Made by a program: the position numbers and the translations under genes. Below the pieces are notes generated by a model. It ran no database searches, was not told where the DNA came from, and saw nothing but the letters and a program-made list of their open reading frames with translations. A DNA stretch of 64,000 nt from positions 377,717-441,716 of the forward strand of contig NZ_LMKK01000001.1 of NCBI RefSeq assembly GCF_001421485.1. The letters are read 5' to 3'. Shown in pieces: positions 63,413 through 64,000 of this stretch (position 1 is the first letter of the stretch; every line of letters starts with the position of its first letter). The DNA comes from Agreia sp. Leaf210 (GTDB taxonomy: Bacteria > Actinomycetota > Actinomycetes > Actinomycetales > Microbacteriaceae).

Positions 63413-64000
63413 CTACTCGGGCGTCACGTAGGCGGAGCTGATTCCCCCGTCGACGAGGAAGGTCGAGCCCGTGATGAACGAGGAGTCGTCGCTGGCGAGG
63501 AAGGCGACCGAGGCGGCCAGCTCCTCCGGCTCGGCGAAGCGACCGAGCGGAATGTGCACAAGTCGGCGCTGGGCCCGAGCCGGGTCTTTCGCGAACAGCT
63601 CCTGCAGCAGCGGCGTGTTCACCGGGCCCGGGCAGAGGGCGTTGACCCGGATACCCTGACGGGCGAATTGCACGCCCAGCTCACGCGACATGGCGAGAAC
63701 GCCGCCCTTCGACGCCGTGTACGAGATCTGCGAGGTCGCCGAGCCCATGACGGCGACGAACGATGCCGTGTTGATGATCGACCCGCGCTTCTGCGGAACC
63801 ATGTAGCGCAGTGCGGCCCTCGAGCAGAGGTACACCGACTTGAGATTCACGTCTTGCACCTTCTCCCAGGCGGGAAGCTCGGTGGTCTCGATGGAGTCGT
63901 CGTCGGGGGGCGAGATCCCGGCGTTGTTGAAGGCCACATCGACGGATCCGTAGGTGTCGAATGCGACCTTGAACAGGTTGTCGACCTGGGCCTCGTCGGT
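63413..64000 (-). CDS. Short-chain dehydrogenase/reductase (5' partial at the window end)
   Basis: The frame is open to position 64000, so the start lies to the right of the window; the GTG at 63937 is internal. About 195 residues are visible: NNAG, INTASFVAVMGS (catalytic Ser region), YTASKGG (YxxxK), GIRVNALCPGPVNTP and the ending VDGGISSAYVTPE. Classical SDR with 3-oxoacyl-ACP-reductase-like C-terminus; missing the TGxxxGIG motif only because of truncation. Co-directional with the GntR regulator. Substrate unknown. Confidence 0.9.
   Translation of the reverse strand, partial: TDEAQVDNLFKVAFDTYGSVDVAFNNAGISPPDDDSIETTELPAWEKVQDVNLKSVYLCSRAALRYMVPQKRGSIINTASFVAVMGSATSQISYTASKGGVLAMSRELGVQFARQGIRVNALCPGPVNTPLLQELFAKDPARAQRRLVHIPLGRFAEPEELAASVAFLASDDSSFITGSTFLVDGGISSAYVTPE

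Overview
The window is high-GC, densely packed bacterial DNA from an actinobacterium, most likely the family Microbacteriaceae. The basis is codon use, frequent GTG and TTG starts, F420/FMN LLM-type oxidoreductases, a DUF222/HNH gene, a FolP2-type pteroate-synthase paralogue, a sortase-anchored surface protein, and the murA-plsC-gpsA-ddl and ilvD-ilvB-ilvN-ilvC orders. This placement is inference from gene content; no database was searched. I see no complete insertion sequence, prophage, CRISPR array or rRNA operon. Two tRNA genes are present: Glu-CUC and Gln-CUG.

Layout. 1-3.2 kb: a PP2C phosphatase (cut by the window edge), a VWA protein and a zinc-ribbon/FHA protein, an apparent phosphorylation-signalling operon. 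3.2-9.6 kb, minus strand: leuC-leuD, murA-plsC-gpsA-ddl (leucine synthesis, cell wall, phospholipid precursors). 9.7-11.8 kb: a TerC-family metal transporter behind a yybP-ykoY-like Mn riboswitch, and a divergent YqhA-family gene. 11.8-13.9 kb: a DUF4097-PadR operon with palindromes in its promoter, and a YeaQ-like gene with a strong terminator. 14-24 kb: oxidoreductases, tRNA-Glu, lipid kinase, MBL hydrolase, hexapeptide protein, TetR/quinone-reductase pair, AlkA-type glycosylase, FolP2-type protein with a RibD-like reductase, VOC protein, and a possible Fe(II)/2OG oxygenase behind a DtxR/IdeR-like iron box. 24-31 kb: a stand-alone GmrSD-like DUF262/DUF1524 nuclease (candidate phage defence), a COG0701 permease with its TIGR03943 partner and a third membrane-anchored propeller protein, and a DUF222-HNH protein. 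31-36 kb: a large LAxTG-anchored lamin-tail/phytase-like surface protein, an FAD monooxygenase, two small ORFs, a possible gene remnant and tRNA-Gln. 36-42.5 kb: thioredoxin-reductase-like protein, gltX, FAH-family hydrolase, ilvE, leuB.

42.5-50 kb is the metabolic accessory region. It holds a TetR/SDR pair with twin operators, then a four-gene translationally coupled operon (NCS1 nucleobase permease, Fcy1-type cytosine deaminase, NtaA-type FMN monooxygenase, adenine/adenosine-deaminase-like amidohydrolase). It ends with an MFS exporter and its TetR repressor around a clear palindromic operator. 50-62 kb: serA, small membrane proteins, DUF1684 and DUF998 proteins, ilvC-ilvN-ilvB-ilvD, and the otsA-otsB trehalose operon. 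62.4 kb to the end: a tiny membrane protein, a FadR-type GntR regulator and a truncated SDR gene.

The branched-chain amino-acid genes form three clusters (leuCD, leuB-ilvE, ilvDBNC), and serA lies nearby. Four partly palindromic intergenic repeats related to the TTCGACAAGCTCAGGGAAC motif lie at gene ends. The best candidates for something undescribed are the permease-deaminase-monooxygenase-amidohydrolase operon at 43.4-47.8 kb, the iron-box-controlled oxygenase-like gene at 23.2-24.1 kb, and the single-gene GmrSD-like nuclease with an unrecognised C-terminal domain at 24.2-26.2 kb.
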